A DNA stretch of 64,000 bases, taken from contig NZ_JAHXBG010000024.1 in the NCBI RefSeq assembly GCF_020103725.1, positions 106,245 through 170,244 on the forward strand, written 5' to 3'. The notes under the pieces are model-generated. The model ran no database searches. It was not told the origin of the DNA and saw nothing but the letters and a program-made list of their open reading frames with translations. Positions 1-8,449 of the stretch are shown in pieces. The translations under genes were made by a program, and so were the position numbers. Each line of letters begins with the position of its first letter. Within the stretch, counting starts at the first letter, position 1. Source of the DNA: Hyalangium gracile (lineage in GTDB: Bacteria; Myxococcota; Myxococcia; Myxococcales; Myxococcaceae).

Positions 1-514
1 GATCGGTCTTCAGCGAGCCGCGCGTGGCCAGCACGTGCGCCTCCTTCATCGCCGGAGGCACCTCGACGGGCACCTGCGCGCGGCCGCGCCGATCCGCCTT
101 CACGGGACCGAAGCGCGCCCCGGCGATCTCGATCACCACCTCCGCGCCGGGATCCGTGGTGACCGGCAGCGTCGTGCGCCCCAGCATGGGGATGCGGACG
201 ACGGCCACCTCGGGCGGGCCCTGGGGCGCGCTCACCGAGAACATCAGCACGGCCAGCAGCGGGTACTTGATGTCCGGCGGCGTCCACCGGAACTTCCGGC
301 TCGCGCCGCCCGCGACCACCTGCTGCTCGAAGCTCCCCGAGGACGCCGTCGCGTGCACCGGCCCGGCGCCCTCTGGCAGCCGGACCTCCAGCTCCACCGC
401 CGCGTCCTGCCCGAGCACCACCCGCTCCGGCGTGGCCCGCACTTCCGGTGGCGCCGCTGCCGCGGTCCCCGGAAGCAAGACGAAAGCGAGGGAAAGCACG
501 AACAGCAGGCGCAT
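1..514 (-). CDS. Secreted protein of unknown function, C-terminus beyond the window
   Basis: The reading frame runs off the left edge, so only about 171 N-terminal residues are visible. It opens with a typical signal peptide (MRLLFVLSLAFVLLPG, then Ala-rich up to APPEV), followed by what looks like beta-rich extracellular sequence starting with PEVRATPERVVLGQDAAVEL, as in Ig-like or bacterial surface domains. I chose the ATG at 514 (GGAG six bases upstream). A second in-frame ATG at 532 has GAGGAG very close to it and would add six residues. It lies about 40 bp downstream of the zinc-ribbon gene on the same strand, so the two are probably co-transcribed. No function can be assigned. Confidence 0.7.
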   Translation of the reverse strand, partial: MRLLFVLSLAFVLLPGTAAAAPPEVRATPERVVLGQDAAVELEVRLPEGAGPVHATASSGSFEQQVVAGGASRKFRWTPPDIKYPLLAVLMFSVSAPQGPPEVAVVRIPMLGRTTLPVTTDPGAEVVIEIAGARFGPVKADRRGRAQVPVEVPPAMKEAHVLATRGSLKTD

Positions 515-553
515 AAGGAACTCCGCGAACATCACTCCTCGCGGGGTCCCAGG

Positions 554-1129
554 TCAATCCTCTGAAGGCGCGGACACGGCTGCGGGGGCCTCGGCGGAGG
601 CCTGCTCTGTAGTCGAAGGTGAGAGCGGCTTGTCGGCGGGGCCCGTGTGGCGAGCACCGGGCGGGCTGAAGGTTGGCCGCTCGGCGGGGCCGCCACGGCC
701 GTGGACGAGCGTCTTCGTCTCGGACTTGAACGCGATGTCCACCTTGTCCCCGCGCACCGCCGTCACCAGGCCCAGGCCGAAGGTGGGGTGCTGGATCACC
801 TGATCCATCTTGTAGGTGTCCTTGGGGCTGTACTTCGCCGCGTTGGCGATGTCCTTGCCGGCCAGCTGCTCCTCGAAGGAGATGACGACCTTCTCGGGCT
901 TCTCCGCTCGGGGCGTGCTGGCGCGCGCGGTGCTGGCGCGCGAGGAGGCCGACGGCTTGTCCGTGGCGCCCGGGGCGCTGCGGTAGGCATGATCACCGCC
1001 GCACGTGTTGCAGCGCACGCGGGCGATCTTGGTGCCCACCATCGCGAGGATGGTGTGCGCCAGCGGAGTGGGGAGTTTGCAGCGGGTGCAGAAGGCGTCG
1101 ACCTCGCCGCCAACCTTGTAAGTAGCCAT
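554..1129 (-). CDS. Zinc-ribbon protein with a UvrD C-terminal-like (DUF3553-type) domain
   Basis: 191 residues. The N-terminus has two CxxC pairs (CTRC near residue 14 and CNTC near residue 39), a probable zinc ribbon. A low-complexity Ser/Ala/Arg linker follows, then at about residues 100-145 a small module with the pattern VIQHPTFGLGLVTAV...KVDIAFKSE..TLVHG. This resembles the short domain at the C-terminus of UvrD/PcrA helicases (DUF3553), related to CarD/Tudor-like RNA polymerase-binding folds. The tail is acidic and Ser/Ala-rich. The combination suggests a cytoplasmic protein acting on nucleic acid or RNA polymerase; that is inference. Start ATG at 1129. Confidence 0.75.
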   Translation of the reverse strand: MATYKVGGEVDAFCTRCKLPTPLAHTILAMVGTKIARVRCNTCGGDHAYRSAPGATDKPSASSRASTARASTPRAEKPEKVVISFEEQLAGKDIANAAKYSPKDTYKMDQVIQHPTFGLGLVTAVRGDKVDIAFKSETKTLVHGRGGPAERPTFSPPGARHTGPADKPLSPSTTEQASAEAPAAVSAPSED

Positions 1130-1274
1130 CTGGGTGCTCGGTTCGGGTCTCGCGGACCCGGGTCATGAGTAAAAAGGGGGGCGCAACATAACGATCAGCC
1201 CCGAGTAAGCACAACCGTCTCCACCGGGGACTTGTGCCGCTGAACCGGGCACGTAGAGTGAGGCAGGACCCACC

Positions 1275-2090
1275 ATGGCGACCGAGAACGCAGACAAGGC
1301 GACCCAGGAGCCGTCCCTCCTCCTTCAATCGCTCGAGAAGTTCGTCAAGTCGGCGGTGGGCGTCGTCTCCAACATCGGTGGGGTGACGTACCTGGGATTC
1401 CAGGTCGCTCGTTGGAGCCTCAAGCGGCCATACAGGCTGACCAACCTGTTCGCGCAGCTGGACTTCGTGGGCGTGGGCTCCATCTTCATCGTCGGGCTGA
1501 CGGGGCTGTTCACCGGCATGGTGTTCGCCACGCAGACCGGGAGCGCCTTCGCGCTCTTCGACGCCGAGAGCATGGTGGGCCCCACGGTGGCGCTGACGCT
1601 CACGCGCGAGCTGGCCCCGGTGTTCTCCGCGCTCATGGTCACCATGCGAGCAGGCTCCGCCATGTGCACGGAGCTGGGCACCATGCGTGTCACCGAGCAG
1701 GTGGACGCGCTGGAGACGATGGCCGTCAACCCCATCCAGTACCTGCTGGTGCCCCGGGTGCTCTCCGGCCTCATCATGGTGCCGGTGCTCACCATGCTCT
1801 TCAACACCACGGGCATGTCGGGCTCGTACTTCGTGGCCGTGGTGGCCAACGACATCTCCGCCGGCACCTTCCTCAGTCGCACCCAGCAGTGGCTGGATCC
1901 CATCGATCTCTACGAGGGCCTCATCAAGGCGGCCCTCTTCGGGCTCTCGGTGACGCTGGTGTGCTGCTACAAGGGCTTCAACGCGTCGGGCGGCGCCAAG
2001 GGCGTGGGCCAGGCCACCACCGAGGCCATGGTCACCAGCGCGATGACCATCTTCATCATCGACTTCTTCGTTGGCGTGATGATGCACTGA
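1275..2090 (+). CDS. mlaE: MlaE-family ABC transporter permease
   Basis: 271 residues, usual length for the MlaE/YrbE/TrnL permease family. The membrane segments typical of the family are visible from about residue 65 on (FVGVGSIFIVGLTGLFTGMV, then LAPVFSALMVTMRAGSAM..ELGTM). The Glu-rich coupling segment EQVDALETMAVNPIQYL is the family hallmark. It sits at the head of an mlaE-mlaF-mlaD run and its stop codon overlaps the mlaF start by one base (TGATG), so the proteins are translationally coupled. In known systems MlaE is the inner-membrane channel for phospholipid transport between inner and outer membrane. No mlaC or mlaB lies here; an mlaC is about 25 kb away in this window. Confidence 0.95.
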   Translation: MATENADKATQEPSLLLQSLEKFVKSAVGVVSNIGGVTYLGFQVARWSLKRPYRLTNLFAQLDFVGVGSIFIVGLTGLFTGMVFATQTGSAFALFDAESMVGPTVALTLTRELAPVFSALMVTMRAGSAMCTELGTMRVTEQVDALETMAVNPIQYLLVPRVLSGLIMVPVLTMLFNTTGMSGSYFVAVVANDISAGTFLSRTQQWLDPIDLYEGLIKAALFGLSVTLVCCYKGFNASGGAKGVGQATTEAMVTSAMTIFIIDFFVGVMMH

Positions 2091-2869
2091 TGAGCGCCGC
2101 CTCTGCCGCCCCGGCCGCCGCGCGGCCGATGATCCAGGTCGTCGACCTGCACAAGACGTTCGGCGAGCACAAGGTGCTCACGGGCATCAACCTCACCATC
2201 CCCGAGGGCAGCACGTGCGTCATCCTCGGCGGCTCGGGCTCCGGCAAGACGGTGCTGATGAAGCACATGATCGGCCTGCTCAAGCCGGACCAGGGCCAGG
2301 TGCTCATCGACGGAGAGGACATCGTCCCGCTGGGGGACGTGGAGCTGGAGCGGGTGCGCCGCAAGTTCGGCATGGTGTTCCAGGCCGCGGCGCTCTTCGA
2401 CTCGATGAACGTGTTCGAGAACGTGGCCTTCCCGCTGCGCGAGCACCGCAAGGAGCTGCCCGAGGAGCAGGTGCGGCAGATCGTCCGCTCCAAGCTGGAC
2501 CTGATGGGCCTGCCCGTCTCCGTGGAGTCCAAGTTCCCGGCGGATCTGTCCGGTGGCATGCGCAAGCGCGTGGGCCTGGCGCGCGCGGTCATCCTGGATC
2601 CGAAGATCGTCCTCTATGACGAGCCCACCACGGGCCTGGATCCCATCACCACGGACTACGTGGACGAGATGATCCTGGAGGCGCAGGCCCAGCTGAAGGT
2701 GACCAGCGTCGTCATCAGCCACGACATCGCCTCGGCCTTCAACGTGGGCAACTACATCGCCTTCCTGTCCAAGGGCCTCATCATCGAATTCGGACCTCCG
2801 GAGCAGCTGCGCAACTCCGAGAACCCCGTGGTCCAGAAGTTCCTGCAGACATGGTTCGGGAAGAACTAG
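2090..2869 (+). CDS. mlaF: MlaF-family ABC transporter ATP-binding protein
   Basis: 259 residues. Walker A (GGSGSGKT near residue 47), Q-loop (MVFQ), ABC signature LSGGMRKR, Walker B IVLYDEP and the switch His (ISHD) are all present, so the ATPase should be active. The LSGGM signature and the FDSMNVFENVAFPLREH segment are typical of MlaF/Ttg2A importers. The start is the ATG overlapping the mlaE stop. The protein should energise MlaE-mediated phospholipid traffic at the cytoplasmic face of the inner membrane. Confidence 0.95.
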   Translation: MSAASAAPAAARPMIQVVDLHKTFGEHKVLTGINLTIPEGSTCVILGGSGSGKTVLMKHMIGLLKPDQGQVLIDGEDIVPLGDVELERVRRKFGMVFQAAALFDSMNVFENVAFPLREHRKELPEEQVRQIVRSKLDLMGLPVSVESKFPADLSGGMRKRVGLARAVILDPKIVLYDEPTTGLDPITTDYVDEMILEAQAQLKVTSVVISHDIASAFNVGNYIAFLSKGLIIEFGPPEQLRNSENPVVQKFLQTWFGKN

Positions 2870-2957
2870 CCATGCGGACCCTTCACAGGGAAATGCTGGC
2901 ACCCGGGCCGCAAACCGCTATTGTCCCCCCGGCCGGACCCCCTCGGAGTCACTCCAG

Positions 2958-4481
2958 GTGAAGAAGCTCGTCACGCCGTTCCGTGTAGGACTGCTGGTGC
3001 TCGCTGCCGGCGCCTTCTTCTTCGCGTTCTTCGTGTTCGCGCGGAAGGGTGGTTTGAGCGACAAGGAAGCCACCTCCGTGTGGGCCTACTTCCGGGACGC
3101 CTCGGGCCTGAGCGCCAAGAGCCGCGTGCAGATCGCCGGCATCCCCGTGGGAGAGATCAGCCAGATCACCCTGGAGGGCACGCGCGCCAAGGTGCTGCTG
3201 AAGATCCGCCGGGACGTGGATCTGCGCGAGGACGCCGTGCTCACCAAGCGCTCCGAGTCCCTGCTGGGGGACTACCTGCTGGATCTCAACCCCGGCACCG
3301 AGCAGGCCCCGCTGATGCCGGAGAACGGGCAGATCCGTCGGGTGATCGACACCCAGGGCATGGAGGCCGTCTTCCAGTCGCTCAGCCAGATCACCGCGGA
3401 CATCCAGCAGGTGACGGCGGCGCTGCGAGACGTGCTCGGCGGAGAGAAGGGCGCCGGCTCGCTGCAGCGGATCGTCGAGAACCTCATCCGCCTGTCGGAG
3501 TCCGTGGACAACACGGTGCGCTCCAGCGGCGAGCGGCTCAACGCCATCCTCGCCAACTTCCAGGGCGTCTCCGAGGACGTGCGCGGGCTGACGGCGGAGA
3601 ACGAGGCGGAGGTCACCCGCATCGTCAACAACATCGAGGGCATCACCAAGGACGTGCGCGAGGTGCTCAACACCGTGAAGACGGTGGTGGGCAGCAACGA
3701 GGGCGATCTGAAGGAGGGCGTGTCCAGCCTGAAGGAGACGATCCAGAAGCTGGACCGGACGCTGGGCAACCTGGAGCAGATCACCCAGAACGTGCGCGAG
3801 GGCGAGGGCGTGGTGGGCACGCTGCTGGCGGACAAGCAGCTGGGCCAGCGGCTCACGGAGGCGGTGACGGACGTGTCCGACTACGCCAGCCGGCTCACCG
3901 GTCTGCAGACGGAGGTGGGCCTGCAGGCCACCTACCTGGTGGCCCAGGGGCGCTCGAAGAACAGCCTCTCGCTGCGGCTCATCCCCAAGCCGGACAAGTA
4001 CTACCTGCTGGAGATCATCGACGATCCGCGCGGCCTGGTGGAGGTGCAGGTGGTGCAGAACAACCCGCCCGCCTCTGGCCAGCCGGTGGAGCAGACGCAG
4101 AAGATCACCCGGGAGACGTTCAAGATCAGCGCCCAGTTCGCCAAGCGCTACTACTTCACCACGCTGCGCTTCGGCCTGATCGAGTCCACCGGTGGCGTGG
4201 GCGCGGACCTGCACTTCCTGGAGGACGCGCTGACGCTGAAGCTGGACGCCTTCAACTTCTCGGCGGAGGAACTGCGCTACCCGCGGCTGCGCGCCACGCT
4301 GCGCGCCCAGGCCTTCGATCACCTCTTCGTGACGGCCGGCATGGACGACATCCTCAACGCCCAGCAGCGCGACACGGCGACCCGGCGCCTGATCGCCGGC
4401 CGGGACTTCTTCTTCGGCGGCGGCATCTTCTTCACCGACGATGATCTGAAGGCCCTGCTCCCGTCCGTGCCCACGCCGTGA
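2958..4481 (+). CDS. mlaD: MlaD-family MCE domain protein
   Basis: 507 residues, much longer than E. coli MlaD (about 180). It has one N-terminal membrane anchor (residues 7-27, GLLVLAAGAFFFAFFVFA), an MCE domain (about 35-115; SGLSAKSRVQIAGIPVGEI, LTKRSESLLGDYLLDLNPG), a long helical region (about 130-330) rich in NxxI/TxxV heptad-like repeats, and a C-terminal beta-rich section ending in RRLIAGRDFFFGGGIFFTDDDLKALL, which resembles outer-membrane beta-strand sequence. A helical tube spanning the periplasm, as in longer MCE proteins such as PqiB and LetB, is plausible. Start is GTG, 88 bp after mlaF. Confidence 0.92.
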   Translation: MKKLVTPFRVGLLVLAAGAFFFAFFVFARKGGLSDKEATSVWAYFRDASGLSAKSRVQIAGIPVGEISQITLEGTRAKVLLKIRRDVDLREDAVLTKRSESLLGDYLLDLNPGTEQAPLMPENGQIRRVIDTQGMEAVFQSLSQITADIQQVTAALRDVLGGEKGAGSLQRIVENLIRLSESVDNTVRSSGERLNAILANFQGVSEDVRGLTAENEAEVTRIVNNIEGITKDVREVLNTVKTVVGSNEGDLKEGVSSLKETIQKLDRTLGNLEQITQNVREGEGVVGTLLADKQLGQRLTEAVTDVSDYASRLTGLQTEVGLQATYLVAQGRSKNSLSLRLIPKPDKYYLLEIIDDPRGLVEVQVVQNNPPASGQPVEQTQKITRETFKISAQFAKRYYFTTLRFGLIESTGGVGADLHFLEDALTLKLDAFNFSAEELRYPRLRATLRAQAFDHLFVTAGMDDILNAQQRDTATRRLIAGRDFFFGGGIFFTDDDLKALLPSVPTP

Positions 4482-4588
4482 GCCTCGCTGCTTGACCTGG
4501 GGCCTGGAACGTCGTACCCCGTCGCGGCACGGGTCTTGCCCTGAGCGCCGTGCCGGAGTCTTCAACCAGGCATCTCCCAGGAAGCTTC

Positions 4589-5512
4589 ATGTCTCTGCTC
4601 GTCGTCGGCTCGGTCGCGCTGGATTCGGTGGAAACCCCCTTCGGCAAGAAGGAGGACGTGCTCGGTGGCTCGGCCACCTTCTTCTCCACCTCGGCTTCGT
4701 TCTTCAACCCGGTGCAGCTGGTGGCCGTGGTGGGCGAGGACTTCCCCGAGGAGCACGTGCACTTCCTGCGCGCCCGCGGCATCCACCTGGATGGCCTCAC
4801 GCGTGAGAAGGGCCGCACCTTCCGCTGGAAGGGCAAGTACGGCTTCCAGCTCAACGAGGCGCAGACGCTGGACACCCAGCTCAACGTCTTCCAGAGCTTC
4901 GCGCCCCGGCTGCCCGAGGCCTACCGCAACGCCCCCTACGTCTTCCTGGGCAACATCCACCCCGAGCTGCAGTCCCAGGTGCTGGATCAGGTGAAGGCCC
5001 CCCGGCTGGTGGCCGCCGACACCATGAACTTCTGGATCCAGGGCACCCGCGAGGCGCTCCTCAAGACGCTCAAGCGCGTGGATCTGCTCTTCGTCAACGA
5101 CGCGGAGCTGCGCCAGCTCTCCGGCGAGCACAACATCGTCAAGGCCGCCCAGGCGGTGCTCGGCATGGGCCCCAGCCGCGTCGTCATCAAGCGCGGCGAG
5201 TACGGCGCGCTGCTCTTCGAGCGCGAGCACATCTTCGCCTGCCCGGCCTTCCCGCTCGAGGACGTGTTCGATCCCACCGGCGCCGGAGACACCTTCGCCG
5301 GCGGCTTCATGGGCACCCTGGCCACCGCGGACCGCTACGAGCCGGACGTGCTGCGCCGCGCCATGGTGATGGGCAGCGTGATGGCCTCCTTCACCGTGGA
5401 GCGCTTCAGCCTGGACCGCCTGCGCGATCTCACCCGCCAGGAGATCCACCGCCGCTTCAGTGAATTCAAGCGGTTGACGCACTTCGACGACCTCGGTCCC
5501 CTGCAGGGCTGA
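4589..5512 (+). CDS. PfkB-family carbohydrate/nucleoside kinase
   Basis: 307 residues. It opens with the ribokinase-fold pattern LLVVGSVALDSVETPFG, followed by GGSATFFS (substrate lid region). The C-terminal PfkB signature is DPTGAGDTFAGGF, with the catalytic base Asp at about residue 234. These show an ATP-dependent kinase of sugar or nucleoside hydroxyls; the substrate cannot be read from the sequence. ATG 4589 is preferred because AGGAAG lies five bases upstream and the fold begins immediately; a GTG at 4550 would add 13 unconserved residues. Confidence 0.9.
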   Translation: MSLLVVGSVALDSVETPFGKKEDVLGGSATFFSTSASFFNPVQLVAVVGEDFPEEHVHFLRARGIHLDGLTREKGRTFRWKGKYGFQLNEAQTLDTQLNVFQSFAPRLPEAYRNAPYVFLGNIHPELQSQVLDQVKAPRLVAADTMNFWIQGTREALLKTLKRVDLLFVNDAELRQLSGEHNIVKAAQAVLGMGPSRVVIKRGEYGALLFEREHIFACPAFPLEDVFDPTGAGDTFAGGFMGTLATADRYEPDVLRRAMVMGSVMASFTVERFSLDRLRDLTRQEIHRRFSEFKRLTHFDDLGPLQG

Positions 5513-5543
5513 CCAGAAGGCTGAAAAAACCGTCCTCCCGGAC

Positions 5544-5574
5544 TTGACGGATGTGGGCACGCACCGTACGGTGC
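5544..5574 (+). promoter_or_regulatory. Sigma-70-like promoter with a perfect 14-bp palindrome over the -10
   Basis: TTGACG (5544-5549), a 17-base spacer and TACGGT (5567-5572) make a plausible housekeeping promoter for the PilZ gene starting at 5626. GCACCGTACGGTGC (5561-5574) is a perfect palindrome that covers the -10 hexamer, a classic position for a repressor dimer. The regulator is unknown. Confidence 0.5.
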
Positions 5575-5625
5575 CGCATCACTGTCATTTTCCAGGCTCC
5601 TGGAAGAGGATAGGAGCAAGAGTCC

Positions 5626-5997
5626 GTGAGCCTAGCCGTGGAGGAAGTCGGGTCGATGGAGAACCGGAAGTACGGGCGAGTCCCGTCTCGCATGCGCTGC
5701 TGGTGCGAGGGTGACAACGTCACCCTGTACTCGCGTGTTGGCAATCTGAGCGAGGGCGGGCTCTTCCTGCGTACCAGCACTCCGCTGCGGGAGGGCGTGC
5801 AGGCGACGGTCCGGTTGGGAGTAGGGGAGGAATATGGCCCCGAGGTGCAGACATTGGCCAAGGTGGTCTGGTCGCGCCACAATGACAAGCAGTGGCCCTC
5901 GGGGATGGGGCTGCAGTTCGAGTCGCTCGATGCGGCGAGCCTGGAGCGGCTCAGGCAGATCATCTCCTACGAGAGAGCACGGTGGCCCGGAGCCTGA
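5626..5997 (+). CDS. PilZ-like domain protein (myxobacterial TIGR02266 type)
   Basis: 123 residues made up of a single PilZ-like domain. Visible are the RRxxR-like element NRKYGRVPSRMR, the D/NxSxxG-like element GNLSEGGLFLRT, and the terminal G-x-x-F motif GMGLQFESL. Stand-alone versions are much expanded in Myxococcus (the TIGR02266 paralogous family); some PilZ proteins bind cyclic di-GMP, but the first motif here has separated arginines, so binding is uncertain. Start GTG 5626 has AGGAG about ten bases upstream; ATG 5656, just before the domain, is a good alternative. Confidence 0.85.
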   Translation: MSLAVEEVGSMENRKYGRVPSRMRCWCEGDNVTLYSRVGNLSEGGLFLRTSTPLREGVQATVRLGVGEEYGPEVQTLAKVVWSRHNDKQWPSGMGLQFESLDAASLERLRQIISYERARWPGA

Positions 5998-6033
5998 GCG
6001 GCTCTGAGGCTCCCTGGGCGAGGCACACGAACC

Positions 6034-6765
6034 ATGCGGATTGCGGTCATCTCCGACATCCACAGCAACATCGAGGCGCTCACGGAGGTGCTCCGCACGG
6101 CGGATCGCCACAAGGTGGACCGCGTCGTCTCGCTGGGAGACATCGTCGGCTACGGGGCGTCTCCCAACGAGTGCTGTGATCTGGTGCGCTCGGTGACGGA
6201 GGTGACGCTGCTGGGCAACCACGACGCGGCGGTGGCCGGCCGCATGGACTACTCGTACTACTACGACGCGGCCCGGCACGCGCTGGACTGGTCGGCCAGC
6301 GTGCTCTCGGAGGAGAACCTGGGGTGGCTGCGGAGCCTGCCGTACACGTACCGGATCGGCGAGGTGGGCTTCTGCCACGGCTCGCCCATCGAGCCCAAGG
6401 CGTACGAGTACATCTTCGCGCTGGAGCAGGCGCGGGAGCTGACGCCCTTCGTGGCGGAGCTGCCGGAAGTGACGTTCATCGGCCACAGCCACCTGTGCAA
6501 GGCGTTCGCCATCGGCAACGGCGAGGTGAACGACGTGGTGGCCCAGAAGTTCGGCATCCGGCGGGGCTACAAGTACATCATCTCGGTGGGCAGCGTGGGG
6601 CAGCCGCGGGACTACGACAACCGGGCCTGCTTCGTGATCTGCGACACGGACGCGCGCACGGTGGAGTACACCCGCGTGGAGTACGACATCGAGACGGCGG
6701 CGCAGAAGATCTTCGACGCGGATCTGGCGCTGAACTTCGGCAAGCGCCTGTTCCTGGGCGTCTGA
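6034..6765 (+). CDS. Metallophosphoesterase of the YfcE/DevT-like family
   Basis: 243 residues. All calcineurin-like metal-binding motifs are present: DIHSN (residues 8-12), GDIVGYG, GNHD, a His in CHGSP and GHSH. The order and GDIVGYGASPNECC match the family containing YfcE-type phosphodiesterases and myxobacterial DevT-like proteins. The likely activity is hydrolysis of a phosphodiester or phosphomonoester with a di-metal centre; the substrate is unknown. It starts 36 bp after the PilZ gene and is probably in the same transcript. Confidence 0.9.
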   Translation: MRIAVISDIHSNIEALTEVLRTADRHKVDRVVSLGDIVGYGASPNECCDLVRSVTEVTLLGNHDAAVAGRMDYSYYYDAARHALDWSASVLSEENLGWLRSLPYTYRIGEVGFCHGSPIEPKAYEYIFALEQARELTPFVAELPEVTFIGHSHLCKAFAIGNGEVNDVVAQKFGIRRGYKYIISVGSVGQPRDYDNRACFVICDTDARTVEYTRVEYDIETAAQKIFDADLALNFGKRLFLGV

Positions 6766-6829
6766 GAGCTGGGCCGGGCCCCGCCGAAATGCGGCGGGAC
6801 GGCCGGAAACGTGGCATAAACCGCACCCT

Positions 6830-7552
6830 GTGCGGAACCACAGCCTGACGACCCTGAGTCGGCCCCTCGTGGGCCTTGTCTCCACCGTCCTGATCGCGCT
6901 GGCGCCGGCCGGATGCCGCAAGGATCCCGGTCCCCCGTCGCCCGAGTACGAGCAGGCGCACCAGCGCTTCAGCAAGCTGTACGGGCAGAAGCTGGACGAG
7001 GCGTTCCTCGAGCCGGAGATGGAAGAGATCGAGGCGCTGCTCCAGCAGGTGCCTGCGGACAGCATCGACGCGCCCTCGGCGAAGGAGCTGCAGCAGCGCA
7101 TCGCCAACGGCCGGGCGAAGATGGAGCAGGCCCGCAAGGAGCGGGAGGCCGCCATCGCGGCGGCGCAGGAGGTGCCGGATCTGCCTCCCTCGACGCCGAC
7201 GGCCGAGCCGGAGCCCGAGCCGGCTCCGGCGCCCGCCGCGCCAGAGGACGCGGGGGTGGTGGATTCGGGGCCGGTGGTGGGCTCGGCGGCGTCCGCGCTC
7301 TCGGGCGGCTACCTGGGGTGCTTCCAGTCGATCAGGCCGATCAACGTGGTGGGCAAGGGGATGCGGGACGCCTGGGAGATGTCTGACCGGGCGCGGTGCA
7401 GCCAGGTGTACCCGGCCTTCGTCGGTCAGGTGCTCCTCATCGAAGACGGCAAGGTCCTGGCGATGTTACCGAAGGACTCCGTGCGTGTGACCTACCAGCT
7501 GGCGGACGGCGGCACGACGACCGGGAACCCCAACGCGGATGCGGGGCGGTGA
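6830..7552 (+). CDS. Exported protein, possible lipoprotein, with Glu/Pro-rich linker
   Basis: 240 residues from a GTG start. The N-terminus (RPLVGLVSTVLIALAPAGC) is a signal sequence; APAGC has Pro where lipoboxes usually have Leu, so lipidation is uncertain. A helical region (about 40-115) precedes a Pro/Glu/Ala linker (TAEPEPEPAPAPAAPE), and a C-terminal domain (about 155-240) contains two Cys residues (GCFQSIRP, RCSQVYP). I do not recognise the C-terminal domain. It sits 55 bp before psd. Confidence 0.7.
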   Translation: MRNHSLTTLSRPLVGLVSTVLIALAPAGCRKDPGPPSPEYEQAHQRFSKLYGQKLDEAFLEPEMEEIEALLQQVPADSIDAPSAKELQQRIANGRAKMEQARKEREAAIAAAQEVPDLPPSTPTAEPEPEPAPAPAAPEDAGVVDSGPVVGSAASALSGGYLGCFQSIRPINVVGKGMRDAWEMSDRARCSQVYPAFVGQVLLIEDGKVLAMLPKDSVRVTYQLADGGTTTGNPNADAGR

Positions 7553-7606
7553 GCTGACGCGGTCGTTCCCCAGCCCTGGCCAGAAACCTTCGAGACTTCG
7601 CTCGCA

Positions 7607-8449
7607 ATGAACGAACAGACCTTCATGAAGTTGATGCAGATCCTTCCCAAGTCCGCCCTGTCGTCGGTGGTGGGGCTGGCCACTCGGCTGCCCGCGCCGG
7701 CGCCGGTGCACCGCATGGCGATGAAGGCCTTCGCCAAGGCGTACCACGTGGACATGCAGGAGGCCGAGGGCTCGTTCGATCGCTACTCCACCTTCGCGGA
7801 GTTCTTCACGCGCGGGCTGAAGCCGGGGCTGCGGCCGGTGGACGCGGGTGAGAAGGTGGTGGTGTCGCCGGTGGACGGGCGGGTGTCGCAGGTGGGCTAC
7901 TCGGACAACGGGCGGTGCCTGCAGGCCAAGGGCATCGAGTACACGGTGGACGAGCTGCTGGGCGACAAGGCGGCGGCGGCGCCGTTCCACGGCGGAGCGT
8001 GGACGACGCTGTACCTGTCGCCGCGGGACTACCACCGCATCCACGCGCCGCTCGGAGGGATGATCACGGGCTACGCGTACATCCCGGGAGAGTTCTGGCC
8101 GGTGAATCCGGCGTCGGTGAAGAACAAGCAGTCGCTGTTCTGCGTGAACGAGCGGCTCATCACCTACCTGGACACGGTGGCGGGCAAGTGCGCGGTGGTG
8201 AAGGTGGGCGCCACATGCGTGTCGCGCATCAAGGCGGCGTACGACGAGGTGATCACGCACACGGGCCAGCCGGGCAAGGTGCACTCGTATTCGACGCACC
8301 TGCCGGTGGAGAAGGCCGGGGAGCTGGGGCGCTTCGAGATGGGGTCCACGGTGATCCTGCTGTTCGAGCCCAAGCGGGTGAAGTGGGACGACAGCCTGCA
8401 GCCGGAGACGGTGGTGCGGATGGGCCGTCGCATCGGGGAGATCGTGTGA
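7607..8449 (+). CDS. psd: Phosphatidylserine decarboxylase proenzyme
   Basis: 280 residues, the usual length for proteobacterial-type Psd. The pieces of the self-cleavage machinery are visible: PVDGRV (Asp at 90), DYHRIH (His at 143-146) and the processing site MGST (Gly246-Ser247), where cleavage creates the pyruvoyl group on the alpha chain. The usual LGST is MGST here, still compatible with cleavage. The enzyme makes phosphatidylethanolamine at the inner membrane. Start ATG 7607; its last codon and stop overlap the hisS start, so translation is probably coupled. Confidence 0.96.
   Translation: MNEQTFMKLMQILPKSALSSVVGLATRLPAPAPVHRMAMKAFAKAYHVDMQEAEGSFDRYSTFAEFFTRGLKPGLRPVDAGEKVVVSPVDGRVSQVGYSDNGRCLQAKGIEYTVDELLGDKAAAAPFHGGAWTTLYLSPRDYHRIHAPLGGMITGYAYIPGEFWPVNPASVKNKQSLFCVNERLITYLDTVAGKCAVVKVGATCVSRIKAAYDEVITHTGQPGKVHSYSTHLPVEKAGELGRFEMGSTVILLFEPKRVKWDDSLQPETVVRMGRRIGEIV

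Noticed and set aside
993..2087. Long minus-strand reading frame opposite mlaE
   Set aside because: His/Arg/Gly-rich shadow created by high GC at third positions; mlaE on the other strand has clear family motifs.
2949..4565. 538-codon minus-strand frame opposite mlaD
   Set aside because: Shadow of mlaD; composition (His, Leu, Gln, Arg) unlike a natural protein.
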